Of a stretch of DNA of 64,000 nt, positions 7,579 through 16,125 are shown in pieces. The stretch's first letter is position 1. Each line of letters starts with the position of its first letter. Made by a program: the position numbers and the translations under genes. This DNA is from Euzebya sp. Lineage in GTDB: Bacteria; Actinomycetota; Nitriliruptoria; Euzebyales; Euzebyaceae. Under the pieces are notes generated by a model. That model was not told where the DNA came from. It ran no database searches and saw only the letters and a program-made list of their open reading frames with translations. Location: assembly GCF_964222135.1 (NCBI RefSeq), contig NZ_CAXQBR010000003.1, forward strand, positions 1 through 64,000, given 5' to 3'.

Positions 7579-8718
7579 ATGATCGCCAACATGCGCAATG
7601 TTGCTGCCAATGCGGGTGCTGCCAGCCCGATCGGCGCGGTCCCGTGGGAGCCCGGCGAGGACGTCGTGGACCCGGTCCTGGCCGACGCGATGTCGACGGT
7701 CACCGAGGACCACGTGGTCGCCGTCCTGGCGCCCGAGCCCCTCAGCCCGTTCGAGTTCGCGATCGCCTGCGAGGTGTTCGGGATCCGGCGGAGCGAGGTG
7801 ATCGCGCGGATGGCCCGCCCGCGCTGGTACGACCTGCGCGTCTGCGCGCAGCGGCCCGGCGTCCCGGTCGCCACCTCGATGGGGTTCTCGATCGTCGCCG
7901 AGCACGGGTTGGACGCGGTGGTCGACGCCGACACGGTGATCGTGCCCATGGCGTCCAAGTGGGGCGTCTCCGAGACGCACCGGGCGGGCTGGCGGATGCC
8001 GGCGCTGCCCGACGACGAGGTCCTCCAGGCACTCGTCGACGCCGCCGAGCGGGGTGCGCGGATCGTGAGCTTCTGCTCCGGGGCGTTCACCCTGGCCGAG
8101 GCCGGGTTGCTCGACGGGCGTCGCGCGACGACCCACTGGCTGTTCCTCGACGCGTTCCGCCGCCGCTACCCGACCGTCGAGGTGGTCCCCGACGTGCTCT
8201 ACGTGGACGCCGGGCAGGTGCTGACCTCGGCGGGCTCCGCCGCCGGCCTGGACCTGTCCCTCCACCTGCTGCGGGCCGATCACGGCGCCGACGTCGCGGA
8301 CCTCGTCGCCCGGCGGCTGGTCATCCCGCCGCACCGCGACGGCGGGCAGGCGCAGTACACGACCGTGCCGCCGCCGAGGACCGGCGGGACCCCGTTCGCC
8401 GAGCTGCTCGACTGGCTCGTCGCCAGCCTCCACGAGCCGCTGACCGTGAGCGACATGGCCGCGCGGGCGGCGATGAGCCCTCGCACGTTCGCGCGGCGCT
8501 TCGCCGAGGCCACCGGCACCACGCCGCTGCAGTGGCTGACCACCCAGCGCCTCGCCCGGGCCCGCCAGCTGCTCGAGACCACCGACCTGACGGTCGACGT
8601 CGTGGCGGCGCGCAGCGGTCTCGGCAGCGCGGCGAACCTCCGCAGCCGGCTGCGCGACGCCTGCGGCGTCAGCCCGAGCGCCTACCGGCAGCGGTTCAAG
8701 CGCGACGCGGCGGCGTAG
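7579..8718 (+). CDS. GlxA/FtrA-type transcriptional regulator (DJ-1/PfpI domain plus AraC HTH)
   Basis: A cytoplasmic regulator of up to 379 residues. The DJ-1/PfpI-like sensor domain (about 45-215) begins VVAVLAPEPLSPFEFAIACEVF and contains the Cys elbow IVSFCSGAFTLAEAGLLDGR. The AraC-type DNA-binding domain (about 275-375) has MAARAAMSPRTFARRFAEAT and ends in VSPSAYRQRFK. The start is uncertain. ATG 7579 lies only 4 bases after GAGGAG (7569-7574), ATG 7591 is better spaced, and homology begins near ATG 7690. Family members respond to small nitrogenous or aldehyde metabolites. The target is likely the divergent gene at 7134-7508 or itself. Confidence 0.85.
   Translation: MIANMRNVAANAGAASPIGAVPWEPGEDVVDPVLADAMSTVTEDHVVAVLAPEPLSPFEFAIACEVFGIRRSEVIARMARPRWYDLRVCAQRPGVPVATSMGFSIVAEHGLDAVVDADTVIVPMASKWGVSETHRAGWRMPALPDDEVLQALVDAAERGARIVSFCSGAFTLAEAGLLDGRRATTHWLFLDAFRRRYPTVEVVPDVLYVDAGQVLTSAGSAAGLDLSLHLLRADHGADVADLVARRLVIPPHRDGGQAQYTTVPPPRTGGTPFAELLDWLVASLHEPLTVSDMAARAAMSPRTFARRFAEATGTTPLQWLTTQRLARARQLLETTDLTVDVVAARSGLGSAANLRSRLRDACGVSPSAYRQRFKRDAAA
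7587..7603. promoter_or_regulatory. Palindrome at the start of the GlxA-type regulator gene
   Basis: CAACAT-GCGCA-ATGTTG is a perfect inverted repeat that includes the second candidate start codon (ATG 7591). It could be an autoregulatory operator for the AraC-type protein or its neighbour. The site also encodes residues 3-9 of the longest reading, so coding constraint must be considered. Confidence 0.3.
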
Positions 8719-8742
8719 CCCCCCTCGCGCGGCCGTCCGCCG

Positions 8743-9963
8743 TCAGTCCAGGAACCTGCCCTGTTCGGCGGCGCCGCTGCCCCGCAGCCCGAACGTGGCC
8801 AGGTGGGTGGCGGCGGAACGGAGCCGGTGGGTGAGGGGACGGTCGCGCCACGTGGCCGCGTCGAGGGTGCGGCTGTGCGCGCGGTCGTCGACGAAGTGGG
8901 CGTCGAGGGTCGCGACGACGTCGGGGTCGTGCACCAGCAGGCCGATCTGCTCGTTGAGGGCGAGGGACCGCGCATCGACGTTGGTGGTCCCGACGAAGGC
9001 GACCCGGCGGTCGACCGTCACGACCTTCGCATGGAGCATCGTGGGCTCGTAGGCGTGGATGCGGACCCCGTGGTCGAGCAGCCGGGCGTAGTGGTGCTCG
9101 GCCGCCCAGCGGTAGTGCACCGGCTCGGTGTGGGGGCCGGGGACGAGGACCTCCACGTCCACCCCCCGCCCGGGGGCGTGGCACAGCAGGTCGAGGAAGA
9201 ACGCCGGTGGGCGGAAGTAGGCGCTCGTCACGCGGATGCGGTCGACGGCCACGGTGAGGAGCGCGTGCAGGGCCAGCGCGGAGTCGTTCCACCCCGGCTG
9301 GGACGAGGCCCGGATGACCTGCACCGCCGAGGTGCCGGCCGGTTCGCGGACCCCGAACTCGTCGGACTCGTCGACGAGCGCGTGCGGCGTCTCGATCCAG
9401 TCGCTGCGGAACGCCGCGTGGATGCCGTCGACCGCCGGCCCCTCCACCCGGTAGTGGGTGTCGCGCCAGCAGGTCGGGTCGTCCGCGTCGCCCTCCCACT
9501 CCGCGGCGATGCCGACCCCGCCGGTGAACGCCACGGTCGAGTCGACCACGAGCACCCGGCGGTGGGTCCGCACGTTCCAGCGCCACACCTTCAGCGAGCT
9601 GAACGGCCGGAAGGTCTCCAGCACCACGCCCGCGTCCCGCATCCGGGACCTCGCCCCCGCGGCCATGGTCCGCGCCCCGAAGCCGTCGACCAGGACGCGG
9701 ACCCGCACGCCGGCGCGGGCCCGCTCGGCCAGCGCGTCGGCGAACGCGTCGCTGATGTCCCCGGTCCAGTAGATGAACGTCATCAGGTCGATCGACCGCT
9801 CCGCCGACCGGATCGCCTCCAGCATGGCCGGGAAGATCTCCACGCCGTTGCGGAGGACGTCGACGCGGTTCCCCTCGGTCGCGGGGATGCCGGTGATGGC
9901 CTCGAGCACCTGGCGGTGGGTGGCGGTGGGCGTGGTGGTCTCGGGCGTGGTGGTCTCGGGCAT
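8743..9963 (-). CDS. Phospholipase D-family protein, cardiolipin synthase-like
   Basis: A 406-residue protein with two PLD-type catalytic motifs. The second is canonical (LHAKVVTVDRRVAFVGTTN, HxKxxxxD). The first is HRRVLVVDSTVAFTGG with Arg replacing Lys (HxRxxxxD), a change seen in some bacterial members. Between them are the expected SIDLMTFIYWTGD core and RVRVLVDGFG strands. There is no strong N-terminal membrane segment, unlike ClsA. The likely activity is phosphatidyl transfer between phospholipids or phosphodiester hydrolysis. The N-terminus carries a short ETTTPETTTPT repeat. It is divergent from the radical SAM gene, with about 95 bases between them. Confidence 0.82.
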   Translation of the reverse strand: MPETTTPETTTPTATHRQVLEAITGIPATEGNRVDVLRNGVEIFPAMLEAIRSAERSIDLMTFIYWTGDISDAFADALAERARAGVRVRVLVDGFGARTMAAGARSRMRDAGVVLETFRPFSSLKVWRWNVRTHRRVLVVDSTVAFTGGVGIAAEWEGDADDPTCWRDTHYRVEGPAVDGIHAAFRSDWIETPHALVDESDEFGVREPAGTSAVQVIRASSQPGWNDSALALHALLTVAVDRIRVTSAYFRPPAFFLDLLCHAPGRGVDVEVLVPGPHTEPVHYRWAAEHHYARLLDHGVRIHAYEPTMLHAKVVTVDRRVAFVGTTNVDARSLALNEQIGLLVHDPDVVATLDAHFVDDRAHSRTLDAATWRDRPLTHRLRSAATHLATFGLRGSGAAEQGRFLD

Positions 9964-10030
9964 CGGCGGGCTCCGGCGGTGGGGTGCGGACGCCCTACCT
10001 GCTCACCGCGAGTGCCCAAACCGATCGACC

Positions 10031-10052
10031 CGAACGTGTGTTCGTGTAGTGT
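10031..10052 (+). promoter_or_regulatory. LexA (SOS) box and -10 element of the radical SAM gene
   Basis: CGAACGTGTGTTCG at 10031-10044 is a perfect palindromic match to the Gram-positive/actinobacterial LexA site (CGAAC-N4-GTTCG). TAGTGT at 10047-10052 fits a -10 hexamer and is followed after 8 bases by ATG 10061, so the transcript is probably leaderless. LexA bound here would cover the -35/-10 region. Confidence 0.75.
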
Positions 10053-10060
10053 GGATGCTA

Positions 10061-12178
10061 ATGCGCTCCCTGGCCGACCTGCAGCGCGCCCCGGACGCCC
10101 TCACGGCGCCCCCTGGCCTGACCCTGCCGGTCCTGGCCACGCGCACGTTCGACACCCCCGAGTTCCGGGGCATGACCTTCCTCGAGGTCGAGACCAAGTC
10201 GGTCCTGAACAAGGTCAGCGGCATGCCGTTCGGCTGGTCGATCAACCTGTACCGGGGCTGCCAGCACGCGTGCTCGTACTGCCTGGTCCCCGACACCCCG
10301 ATCCTCATGGCCGATGGCACCCAGAAGGCGCTCGGTGATCTCGCGACCGGGGATGTGGTCTACGGCACGAAGTTGCGGGGACGGTACCGCTCCTTCGTGC
10401 CATCTCGGGTGTCGGACGTGTGGCGAAGCGTCAAGCCGGCGCACCGGATCACGTTGGCCGACGGCACCGCACTGGTGGCGAGCGGGGATCACCGCTTCTT
10501 GACCGAGCGCGGCTGGAAGCACGTCACCGGCGCCGAGCAGGGGGCGGCCCGGCGCCCGCACCTGACGACGAACAACCGGCTCTACGGTCCCGGACAGCTC
10601 CCCACAGGTCCGGCCCAGGACGAGTCCTATCGACGCGGGTACCTGTGCGGCATGGTCCGGGGCGACGGGACGTGGGGCACCTATCGCTACGAACGCGGTG
10701 GTCGGACGACGGAGGTGCACCGCTTCCGGTTGGCGCTCGTCGACGACGAACCCCTCGTGCGCACTGCACGCTACCTGGAGGGCTTCGGGGTCCCGACCGA
10801 TCGCTTCCGCTTCGCGGCCGCGACGGCGACCCGGAAGGAGGTCCAGGCCATCCGGACATCTCGCCGGGCATCGGTCGCGCGCATCGAGGAGCTGATCCGA
10901 TGGCCCGTTCACGAGGCTGACGAGGAGTGGATGCGGGGGTTCCTGGCCGGGATCTTCGACGCAGAGGGCAGCCACGCCGGAACGGTGATGCGCATCTCCA
11001 ACGCCGATGAGGACATCTTGGCGTGGACGTGTCGTTGCATGACCGCGCTCGGGGTCGAGCACGTGCGCGAGCCGGCCCGTGAGAACGGTGTGTCGTGCGT
11101 GCGCGTACGGGGAGGCTTGCCGATGCGGCTGCGCTTCCTGCTCACGACCGCGCCGGCCACGACGCGCAAGCGGCAGATCGACGGCTTGGCGGTGAAGGGG
11201 TGGAACCGCACCGACGTCGTCGCCATCGAGCCGCTGGGGGTGGACCTCCCGATGGTCGACATCTCCACGGAGACCGGGGATTTCATCGCGAACGGGATCG
11301 TCAGCCACAACTGCTTCGCCCGCCCCACGCACGAGTACCTCAACCTCAACGCGACGACGGACTTCGACACGACCGTCGTGGTCAAGGTCAACGCCGTCGA
11401 GGTGCTCCGGCGCGAGCTGGCCAAGCCGTCGTGGAAGGGCGAGCACGTCGCGATCGGGACGAACGTCGACGCCTATCAGCGGGCGGAGGGGCGCTATCAG
11501 CTGATGCGCGGGGTGATCCCGGCACTGGCGCGGTCGCTGACGCCGTTCTCGATCCTCACCAAGGGCACGCTGATCACCCGCGACGTCGACCTGCTGGTCG
11601 CCGCCAGCGAGCGGGTGCCCGTGGCGGCCTCGCTGACGATCGGGATGCTCGACGAGGCGGTGTGGCGGGCGGTCGAGCCGGGCACGCCGTCCCCGCGGGC
11701 TCGGCTGTCGGCGGTGCGGGCGCTGAACGAGGCCGGGATCCCGACCGGGGTGATGCTCGCGCCGATCATGCCGGGGCTGAACGACGGCCTCGACGACCTC
11801 CGGCGGCTGACCGAAGCCGCGGTGGAGGCGGGGGCGACCCACGTCACCCCGATCACCCTGCACCTGCGGCCCGGCGTGAAGGAGGCGTTCTGGCCGTGGC
11901 TCGAGTCGACCCACCCGGACCTGGTCGGGCGCTACGCCGAGCTGTACGGGGCCCCCGGCGGACGCAGGCGGGGCCGGTCCACGCTGCCGCCGGACGTCGC
12001 GGCACCGCTGACCGCGACGGTGCGGCGGGCGCGGGACGCCGCCTGGCGTCGCCGCGGCGGTCCACCGGACCCCGGGCACTGGCCGGATCGGACCCGGCCG
12101 GGCGAGAACGACACCGGCCACCACGTGCGCGCCGGCGGCGGGCGGGCTCCGGAGTCCGAGCAGCTGCGGCTGCTGTGA
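10061..12178 (+). CDS. Rv2578c-family radical SAM protein containing an intein
   Basis: The 705-residue precursor splices to about 361 residues. The N-extein ends ...LYRGCQHACSY, and the C-extein begins CFARPTHEYLNLN. Joined, they restore the radical SAM CxxxCxxC cluster motif (Cys67, Cys71 and the +1 Cys). Further core motifs are KGTLITRD, LTIGMLDEAVWRAVEPGTPSP and GIPTGVMLAPIMPGLND, shared with spore-photoproduct-lyase-like enzymes. The C-terminus is basic. An in-frame ATG at 10055 is an alternative start, but the -10 spacing favours 10061. The SOS box implies DNA-damage induction. From memory, the M. tuberculosis homologue is also in the LexA regulon. The reaction is unknown. Confidence 0.9.
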   Translation: MRSLADLQRAPDALTAPPGLTLPVLATRTFDTPEFRGMTFLEVETKSVLNKVSGMPFGWSINLYRGCQHACSYCLVPDTPILMADGTQKALGDLATGDVVYGTKLRGRYRSFVPSRVSDVWRSVKPAHRITLADGTALVASGDHRFLTERGWKHVTGAEQGAARRPHLTTNNRLYGPGQLPTGPAQDESYRRGYLCGMVRGDGTWGTYRYERGGRTTEVHRFRLALVDDEPLVRTARYLEGFGVPTDRFRFAAATATRKEVQAIRTSRRASVARIEELIRWPVHEADEEWMRGFLAGIFDAEGSHAGTVMRISNADEDILAWTCRCMTALGVEHVREPARENGVSCVRVRGGLPMRLRFLLTTAPATTRKRQIDGLAVKGWNRTDVVAIEPLGVDLPMVDISTETGDFIANGIVSHNCFARPTHEYLNLNATTDFDTTVVVKVNAVEVLRRELAKPSWKGEHVAIGTNVDAYQRAEGRYQLMRGVIPALARSLTPFSILTKGTLITRDVDLLVAASERVPVAASLTIGMLDEAVWRAVEPGTPSPRARLSAVRALNEAGIPTGVMLAPIMPGLNDGLDDLRRLTEAAVEAGATHVTPITLHLRPGVKEAFWPWLESTHPDLVGRYAELYGAPGGRRRGRSTLPPDVAAPLTATVRRARDAAWRRRGGPPDPGHWPDRTRPGENDTGHHVRAGGGRAPESEQLRLL
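10280..11311 (+). other. Intein with LAGLIDADG homing endonuclease (344 residues)
   Basis: It runs from Cys1 (TGC 10280) to the terminal Asn (AAC 11309-11311). Splicing block A is CLVPDTPILMADGTQKALGD. Block B is LVASGDHRFLTERGW with the His. Endonuclease motifs are GYLCGMVRGDG and GFLAGIFDAEG. Blocks F/G read VDISTETGDFIANG then IVSHN, followed by Cys+1. All splicing residues (Cys1, block B His, penultimate His, Asn, Cys+1) are present, and both acidic endonuclease residues are kept, so it looks able to splice and possibly to home. Codon use is less GC3-biased than the exteins (more TTG, AAG, GGT, GAT), which suggests later arrival. Confidence 0.93.
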
Positions 12179-12293
12179 CCGGTGCCACGGCGGCCCCACG
12201 GGGGTCAGACCGTCGGCGTCGGGGAACGGCCCACTAGGATCGACGTCGGCTGCGGCAGGTGGCCGGCTGACGAACCACCCCCGGGAGGCAGGC

Positions 12294-13775
12294 GTGGGAC
12301 GCGACATCGAGAGCATCGAGTTCACCCGCGAGGACCGCCGCCGGTACCGCGAGAAGGTGAAGGTCTGCCTGCAGGTCCTCCGCCAGCTGATGGACGAGGG
12401 GCGGTTCTCGACCGGCCAGCGCACCCTGGGCGTCGAGCTGGAGATCTACCTGACCGACGACCACGCCCAGGTGCTCCCCGTGAACGCCGAGGTGCTGGAC
12501 GCCCTGGCCTCCCCCGAGTTCCAGACCGAGCTCGCCCAGTTCAACATGGAGTTCGCGACCTCCCCGCGGGCGGTGGTCGGGGACTGCTTCACCCACGTGG
12601 AGGACGAGCTCCGCCAGTCCCTCGACCGGGCCAACGAGAAGGCCCGCGACGTCGACGCCCGCGTCATCATGATCGGGATCCTGCCGACCCTCACCGACTT
12701 CGACGTCACCGAGCAGAACCTGTCGGCCAACCCGCGCTACAAGGCGCTGAACGACGCCATCCTGAACGCGCGCGGCGAGGACCTCGTCATCGACATCGCC
12801 GGCGACGAGAACCTGTCCGCGGTCACGAACTCGATCGTCTTCGAGGCCGCGTGCACCTCCATGCAGCTCCACCTGCAGGTCGACCCGGGCGACTTCGCCC
12901 GGTACTGGAACGCGGCGCAGGCCCTGAGCGGCCCGCTGGTCGCCGTGGCCGCGAACTCGCCGTTCTTCCTCGGCAAGCGGCTGCACCACGAGACCCGGAT
13001 CGCGCTGTTCCAGCAGGCCATCGACACCCGGACCGAGGAGCTCGCCGAGCAGGGCGTCCGCCCCCGGGTGTGGTTCGGCGAGCGCTGGCTGACCGACGGC
13101 GTGTTCGAGCTGTTCGAGGAGAACGTCCGCTACTTCCCCTCCCTCCTGCCGATCACCGAGTCGACCGACCCCGAGGGCATGCTCGTCGACGGGCAGCTGC
13201 CCGCCCTCGAGGAGCTCACGCTGCACAACGGGACGATCTACCGCTGGAACCGGCCGGTGTACGACATCGCCGGCGGCGAGCCGCACCTGCGGATCGAGAA
13301 CCGGGTCCTGCCCGCCGGCCCGACGGTCATCGACTGCACGGCCAACATCGCGCTGTACTACGGCCTGCTCGGCGGGTTGGCCGAGGCCTCCGCGCCCGTG
13401 TGGGAGGCGATGAGCTTCCAGGCCGCGGAGTCCAACTTCTTCGAGGCCGCCCGCTACGGGATGGGGTCGCGGCTGTACTGGCCCGGGCTCGGCACGCTGC
13501 CGGCGGCAGAGCTGATGGTGCGCCACCTCCTCCCCCTCGCCCGCAAGGGGTTGGAGGAGTGGGGGGTCGACGCCGCCGACATCGACCGCTACCTCGGCAC
13601 GATCGAGCAGCGCGCCCTGTCCGGCCAGAACGGGGCGGCCTGGCAGATCGCCGCGCACGAGCGGCTCCTGGCCGAGGGGATGGACCGCGCCGAGGCCGCG
13701 ATCACCCTGACCACCCGCTACGCCGACCTGCACGAGTCCGGGGTGCCGGTCCACCAATGGCCGGTGGTCGCCTGA
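12294..13775 (+). CDS. GCS2-family carboxylate-amine ligase (glutamate-cysteine ligase-like)
   Basis: A 493-residue cytoplasmic ATP-dependent ligase of the GCS2 superfamily. It forms an amide between a carboxylate (classically the Glu gamma-carboxyl) and an amine. Visible motifs are GQRTLGVELEIYLTD, the EFATSPRAVVGD region, SMQLHLQVDP and RIENRVLPAGPTVIDC. It starts at GTG 12294 with GGGAGG (12283-12288) as a strong ribosome-binding site. Since the organism makes mycothiol, classical glutathione synthesis is unlikely. An ergothioneine-type EgtA role is possible, but no egt genes are nearby. The next gene overlaps or adjoins and encodes a zinc deacylase, suggesting one pathway. Confidence 0.85.
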   Translation: MGRDIESIEFTREDRRRYREKVKVCLQVLRQLMDEGRFSTGQRTLGVELEIYLTDDHAQVLPVNAEVLDALASPEFQTELAQFNMEFATSPRAVVGDCFTHVEDELRQSLDRANEKARDVDARVIMIGILPTLTDFDVTEQNLSANPRYKALNDAILNARGEDLVIDIAGDENLSAVTNSIVFEAACTSMQLHLQVDPGDFARYWNAAQALSGPLVAVAANSPFFLGKRLHHETRIALFQQAIDTRTEELAEQGVRPRVWFGERWLTDGVFELFEENVRYFPSLLPITESTDPEGMLVDGQLPALEELTLHNGTIYRWNRPVYDIAGGEPHLRIENRVLPAGPTVIDCTANIALYYGLLGGLAEASAPVWEAMSFQAAESNFFEAARYGMGSRLYWPGLGTLPAAELMVRHLLPLARKGLEEWGVDAADIDRYLGTIEQRALSGQNGAAWQIAAHERLLAEGMDRAEAAITLTTRYADLHESGVPVHQWPVVA

Positions 13776-13791
13776 TGGAGCTGGTGGCCCG

Positions 13792-14838
13792 CTGAGCACC
13801 GCCGTCCGCACCGATCCGCTGTACCACCGCCTCGACGGGATGGCGGCGGCCGTCGACCTCGTGGCGGGGTCCGACACCGACGTGCTCACCCGTCTGGGCG
13901 GGAAGCCGGCGCTGATCCACCTGCCAGGACGGGTCGACGCGCCGGCGCGCCTCATCTCCGTGCTGCTCCACGGCAACGAGGACTCCGGCTTCCGGGGGCT
14001 GTGCGCCTGGCTGCGGGACCGGCCGGTCGTCGAGCGGCCGCTGTGGCTGTTCATCGGGAACGTCCGCGCGGCCACGCAGCACGGCTGGTTCGCGCACCGC
14101 TACCTCGCCGACCAGGAGGACTTCAACCGGGTGTGGGGGATCGAGCCGGCCACGACCCGGATGCGGCTGTGCGCGAAGGAGGTGCTCGAGACGGTCACCT
14201 CAGGCCCCCTCGAGGCAGCCCTCGACGTGCACAACAACACCGGCGACAACCCGCTGTACGCGATCGTCCCGCGGCCGGACCCGGCCACGCTGGGCCTCGC
14301 CGCGGCGCTGGCCGACATCGGTCTGGTCTGGGGCACCCAGGAGCACACCCTGATGCAGGCCCTGGAGGGCGTCTGCCCCGCGGTGGCCGTCGAGTGCGGG
14401 ATGGCCGGCGTGCCCGCCCACGCTGACCTCGCCCGCCGGGTGATCGAGTCCTTCGTCGCCGCCGACGGCTTCCCGACGACCGCACGACCTGAGCGGCTGC
14501 TCGAGGTCCGCTACCGCGTCGAGGTCCGGCCCGAGGTCGCCTTCGACTTCGTCCCCCGGCTCGGGGAGTCGCTCGACCTCGCGATCGTCCCCGGGCTCGA
14601 CGCGGAGAACTTCGGGCACCTGCCGCCCGGCACGCTCATCGGCCACACGGTGCCCGGCGGCGCCGCCCCGCTGCTGGTCACCGACGTCGCCGGCGTCGAC
14701 GTGACCGACGCGCTGATCCAGGTCGACGACGAGGGTGCGGTCACCCTCACCCGCGACGTGATCCCCGCGATGATGACCCGCACCGCCGAGCAGACCCGCC
14801 GCGACTGCCTGTTCTACGTGCTCGCCGACCACGGCTGA
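13792..14838 (+). CDS. M14-type zinc deacylase (succinylglutamate desuccinylase/aspartoacylase family)
   Basis: Zinc ligands are seen as HGNEDSG (HxxE) and the later His in LDVHNNTGDN. AVECGMAG follows, consistent with the conserved Glu of the aspartoacylase/AstE family, which hydrolyses N-acyl amino acids. From ATG 13840 the protein has 332 residues, but that ATG lacks a ribosome-binding site. An in-frame CTG at 13792 sits 11 bases after GGAG (13777-13780) and would add 16 residues. The overlapping ATG at 13775 runs into a stop after six codons. It is coupled to the GCS2 ligase, so the pair may make and break the same amide or process one product. Confidence 0.75.
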   Translation: MSTAVRTDPLYHRLDGMAAAVDLVAGSDTDVLTRLGGKPALIHLPGRVDAPARLISVLLHGNEDSGFRGLCAWLRDRPVVERPLWLFIGNVRAATQHGWFAHRYLADQEDFNRVWGIEPATTRMRLCAKEVLETVTSGPLEAALDVHNNTGDNPLYAIVPRPDPATLGLAAALADIGLVWGTQEHTLMQALEGVCPAVAVECGMAGVPAHADLARRVIESFVAADGFPTTARPERLLEVRYRVEVRPEVAFDFVPRLGESLDLAIVPGLDAENFGHLPPGTLIGHTVPGGAAPLLVTDVAGVDVTDALIQVDDEGAVTLTRDVIPAMMTRTAEQTRRDCLFYVLADHG

Positions 14839-14855
14839 GGGTGCCGGCACGACCG

Positions 14856-14958
14856 ACTGCACGTCGTCCCGCTCCCCAGGTCTGCCACCTGCACGTGCTC
14901 CGGCACCCCCCGGGATGTGGTGCGATCAGCGGCGCGTCGTCACCGTGCGACGTGCAGT
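14856..14958. terminator. Long inverted repeat between convergent genes
   Basis: ACTGCACGTCG at 14856-14866 is repeated exactly in reverse complement at 14948-14958, enclosing about 81 bases. It sits between the M14 gene and the convergent galK. It could fold as a bidirectional terminator or be a remnant of a small repeat element. There is no T-tract, so termination is a guess. Confidence 0.35.
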
Positions 14959-14988
14959 TGAGCGGCGACGTCACCCCCGGAGGACGCG

Positions 14989-16096
14989 CTAGGCACCCGT
15001 GAGCAGGCCAGGGGCGCGGGCCGCGGCGCCGTCGCCCGGGCGGGAGACCAGCACCCGCGGGGTCCGGCCCGGTGCGCTCGCGCGGTACGCCTCGGCGACC
15101 GCTCGTCCGACGGCGTCCGGGTCCCCCTCGACCAAGCCGATGACCGCGCCGCCGAAGCCACCGCCGGTCATGCGGGCGGCGACCGCACCGTGGGCCACCA
15201 GCAGGTCGACGAGGTGGTCGGTCTCGGGCACCGTCACCTCGAAGTCGTCCTGGAGGCTCGCGTGGCTGGCCGCGAACAGCCGGCCGACCGCCCCCAGGTC
15301 CCCCGCCGCGAGCGCGTCGACGGTCGCGGTGACCCGGGCGTTCTCGGTGACCACGTGCCGCAGGCGGCGCGCCGGCACGTCGTCGAGCCCCGCCACGCAG
15401 CGCGCCCAGCTCCGCCGGGTCGACGTCGGCGGGACGGCGGCCGCCCAGGACGTGCAGCGACGCGCCCAGCTCCTCGGTCCGGCGGGCGTACCCGGATCCC
15501 TCGAGCTGGCGCTGGACGCCGGAGTCCACCACCACGACCTGCACGCCGTCGGGGAGCGCGACCGGCGTGGCGTGCAGGTCGGCGCAGTCGAGCAGGAGCG
15601 CGGACCCCGCCTGGCCCAGCACCGCAGCGGCCTGGTCGAGGACCCCGGAGGGGACGCCGACGGCGCGGTGCTCGGCGCGGCGGCAGGCGCGGACCACGTC
15701 GATCGCGGGCAGCGACCACTGCGCCGCGTCCAGCAGGGCCACCGCGACCGCGACCTCGAGCGCCGCGGACGACGACAGGCCGATCCCCTGGGGCAGGGTC
15801 GAGCGGATCGTCCCGCGCAGGCCGACCGGGGGTCGGCCGAGCGCGTCCAGCTCGGCCGCCACGGCGGCGACGTAGCGCCCCCACCCCTCCCCGGGTGCCG
15901 CACCCCCCTCGGCCTCGACGTCCACCTCCCCCGCAGCCGCGTCGGAGGCGAGGGAGATCCGCTCGCCGCCGGCCGTCGCGACCACCTCGATGCCGACGTC
16001 GAGGGCCATCGGCAGGGCCAGCCCGTCGGTGTGGTCGGTGTGCTCGCCGATCAGGTTCACCCTGCCGGGAGCCCACGCGCTGATGGTCCGCACCAC
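14989..16096 (-). pseudogene. galK: Galactokinase, frameshifted
   Basis: Galactokinase phosphorylates galactose with ATP (Leloir pathway, GHMP kinase fold). From GTG 16096 (ribosome-binding GGAAGG six bases upstream) the frame gives the galactokinase signature GRVNLIGEHTDHTDG and the GHMP ATP loop LPQGIGLSSSAALEVAV, then VPSGVLDQAAAVLG. Near 15400-15410 the reading moves to another frame. There RCVAGLDDVPARRLRHVVTE and the C-terminal MTGGGFGGAVIGLV motif follow to the TAG at 14989. One extra base, or two missing, around GGGCGCGCTGCGTGGC accounts for it. Without the C-terminal part the enzyme would be dead. It is divergent from the DeoR regulator. Confidence 0.85.
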
Positions 16097-16125
16097 TGCA
16101 GTCCTTCCGTACGGCGGCGTACCGT

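Noticed and set aside
9773-10060. Upstream in-frame extension of the radical SAM protein
   Set aside because: It would translate through the divergent PLD gene, the LexA box and the -10 element. ATG 10061 fits a leaderless start.
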